From Dysgonamonadaceae bacterium (GTDB taxonomy: Bacteria; Bacteroidota; Bacteroidia; Bacteroidales; Azobacteroidaceae), in the NCBI GenBank assembly GCA_031284225.1, contig JAITAH010000228.1, forward strand, positions 1 to 25,077: a stretch of 25,077 nucleotides of DNA, in the 5' to 3' direction. A program made the translations under genes and the position numbers. Positions 24,733 through 25,077 of this stretch are shown one piece after another (within the stretch, counting starts at the first letter, position 1; each line of letters opens with the position of its first letter). A model generated the notes under the pieces. The model had not been told where the DNA came from. It did not search any database and saw nothing but the letters and a program-made list of their open reading frames with translations.

Positions 24733-25077
24733 TTAATCCCTCAACGACGCTTTTTTCCGTTGATGGAAATCGTTAGTAGAATTATTCGTTTCCTTGTAGA
24801 TGATGCGCGCGCCGTTTCGGATAGACGCTTCGGCGTCGATGCCGCTGGGGTCGGTAGTGCCGTTATCTATATCGCCGGTGCCGAGCGCGTAATTATAGAC
24901 TAATTTACCGGCATTGCCCGTAATCGCTTCGGTGGCGGCTTTATCGACATTGCGGTAAAGAGTATAACCCAAAGCGTTGGTAAGACCTACCCAACCGCCA
25001 TCGACATTGGGCGTAAGCCGCTTGTTGCTTGTACTTAAATTCGCGTTGAAGAATACCTCAATGCCATCAATTACCCA
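24733..25077 (-). CDS. DUF4876-like surface protein, C-terminal part
   Basis: The frame is open to the window edge, so only the last 114 residues are seen. The visible part contains W-V-I-D-G-I-E-V-F-F-N-A-N, G-W-V-G-L-T-N-A-L-G-Y-T-L-Y-R and the end I-I-Y-K-E-T-N-N-S-T-N-D-F-H. These fit the C-terminus of DUF4876 proteins, probable surface lipoproteins that sit upstream of DUF6850 genes in Bacteroidales. An internal ATG at 24972 is not the start. A TonB-dependent receptor often lies further upstream in such loci; that part is outside the window. Confidence 0.7.
   Translation of the reverse strand, partial: WVIDGIEVFFNANLSTSNKRLTPNVDGGWVGLTNALGYTLYRNVDKAATEAITGNAGKLVYNYALGTGDIDNGTTDPSGIDAEASIRNGARIIYKETNNSTNDFHQRKKASLRD

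Overview
The window comes from a chromosome of a Bacteroidota species, most likely of the order Bacteroidales. The evidence is the nusA-infB gene pair with a long Bacteroidales-type IF-2, the lack of clear Shine-Dalgarno sequences, several promoter boxes of the Bacteroides type (TAnnTTTG), and accessory families largely confined to this phylum (DUF4857, DUF6850, a four-helix-bundle S23-like protein, double-glycine peptide loci). No rRNA or tRNA gene was recognised.

Positions 1-10598 hold housekeeping and envelope genes on the plus strand: the 3' end of nusA, infB, a CvpA-family membrane protein, and a probable envelope export operon (LolA-like periplasmic protein, two FtsX/LolCE-type permeases, a LolD/MacB-type ATPase, an outer-membrane beta-barrel). 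Two things interrupt this operon. One is a four-helix-bundle gene enclosed by inverted arrays of a 7-bp repeat (4810-5460); the other is a TerC-family gene between the second permease and the ATPase.

Positions 10599-12494 are almost gene-free and built from repeats: a 42-bp tandem minisatellite with a palindromic core, a ~140-bp direct repeat carrying the motif CATGTCAATAGAAA, and a 918-bp internally deleted IS5-like element with recognisable terminal inverted repeats.

Positions 12481-19057 are an AT-richer island and the most interesting part. A peptide-export operon (HlyD-type adaptor, C39 peptidase-containing ABC transporter, small helix-turn-helix protein) is bracketed by a ~183-bp, ~98% identical inverted repeat. 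Each repeat copy contains an outward promoter, a ~100-nt leader RNA and the first ten codons of a double-glycine peptide. Reading outward, each side carries a CPBP-type membrane protease-like gene and a small four-TM protein overlapping it by 4 bp. The right side also has two intact double-glycine peptides; the left has only a 14-codon vestige, and its small membrane gene is truncated by the end of the IS element. This looks like a bacteriocin or signalling-peptide system in which an outward cargo/immunity module has been duplicated in mirror image, with one copy decaying.

Positions 19354-25077 hold a tight minus-strand operon: a DUF4876-like surface protein (partial), a DUF6850 outer-membrane protein, an ABC ATPase with an atypical Walker B, its permease, a DUF4857 membrane protein, a lipoprotein and a PepSY-associated membrane protein. 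I infer an envelope or metal/heme-related function from family associations only.
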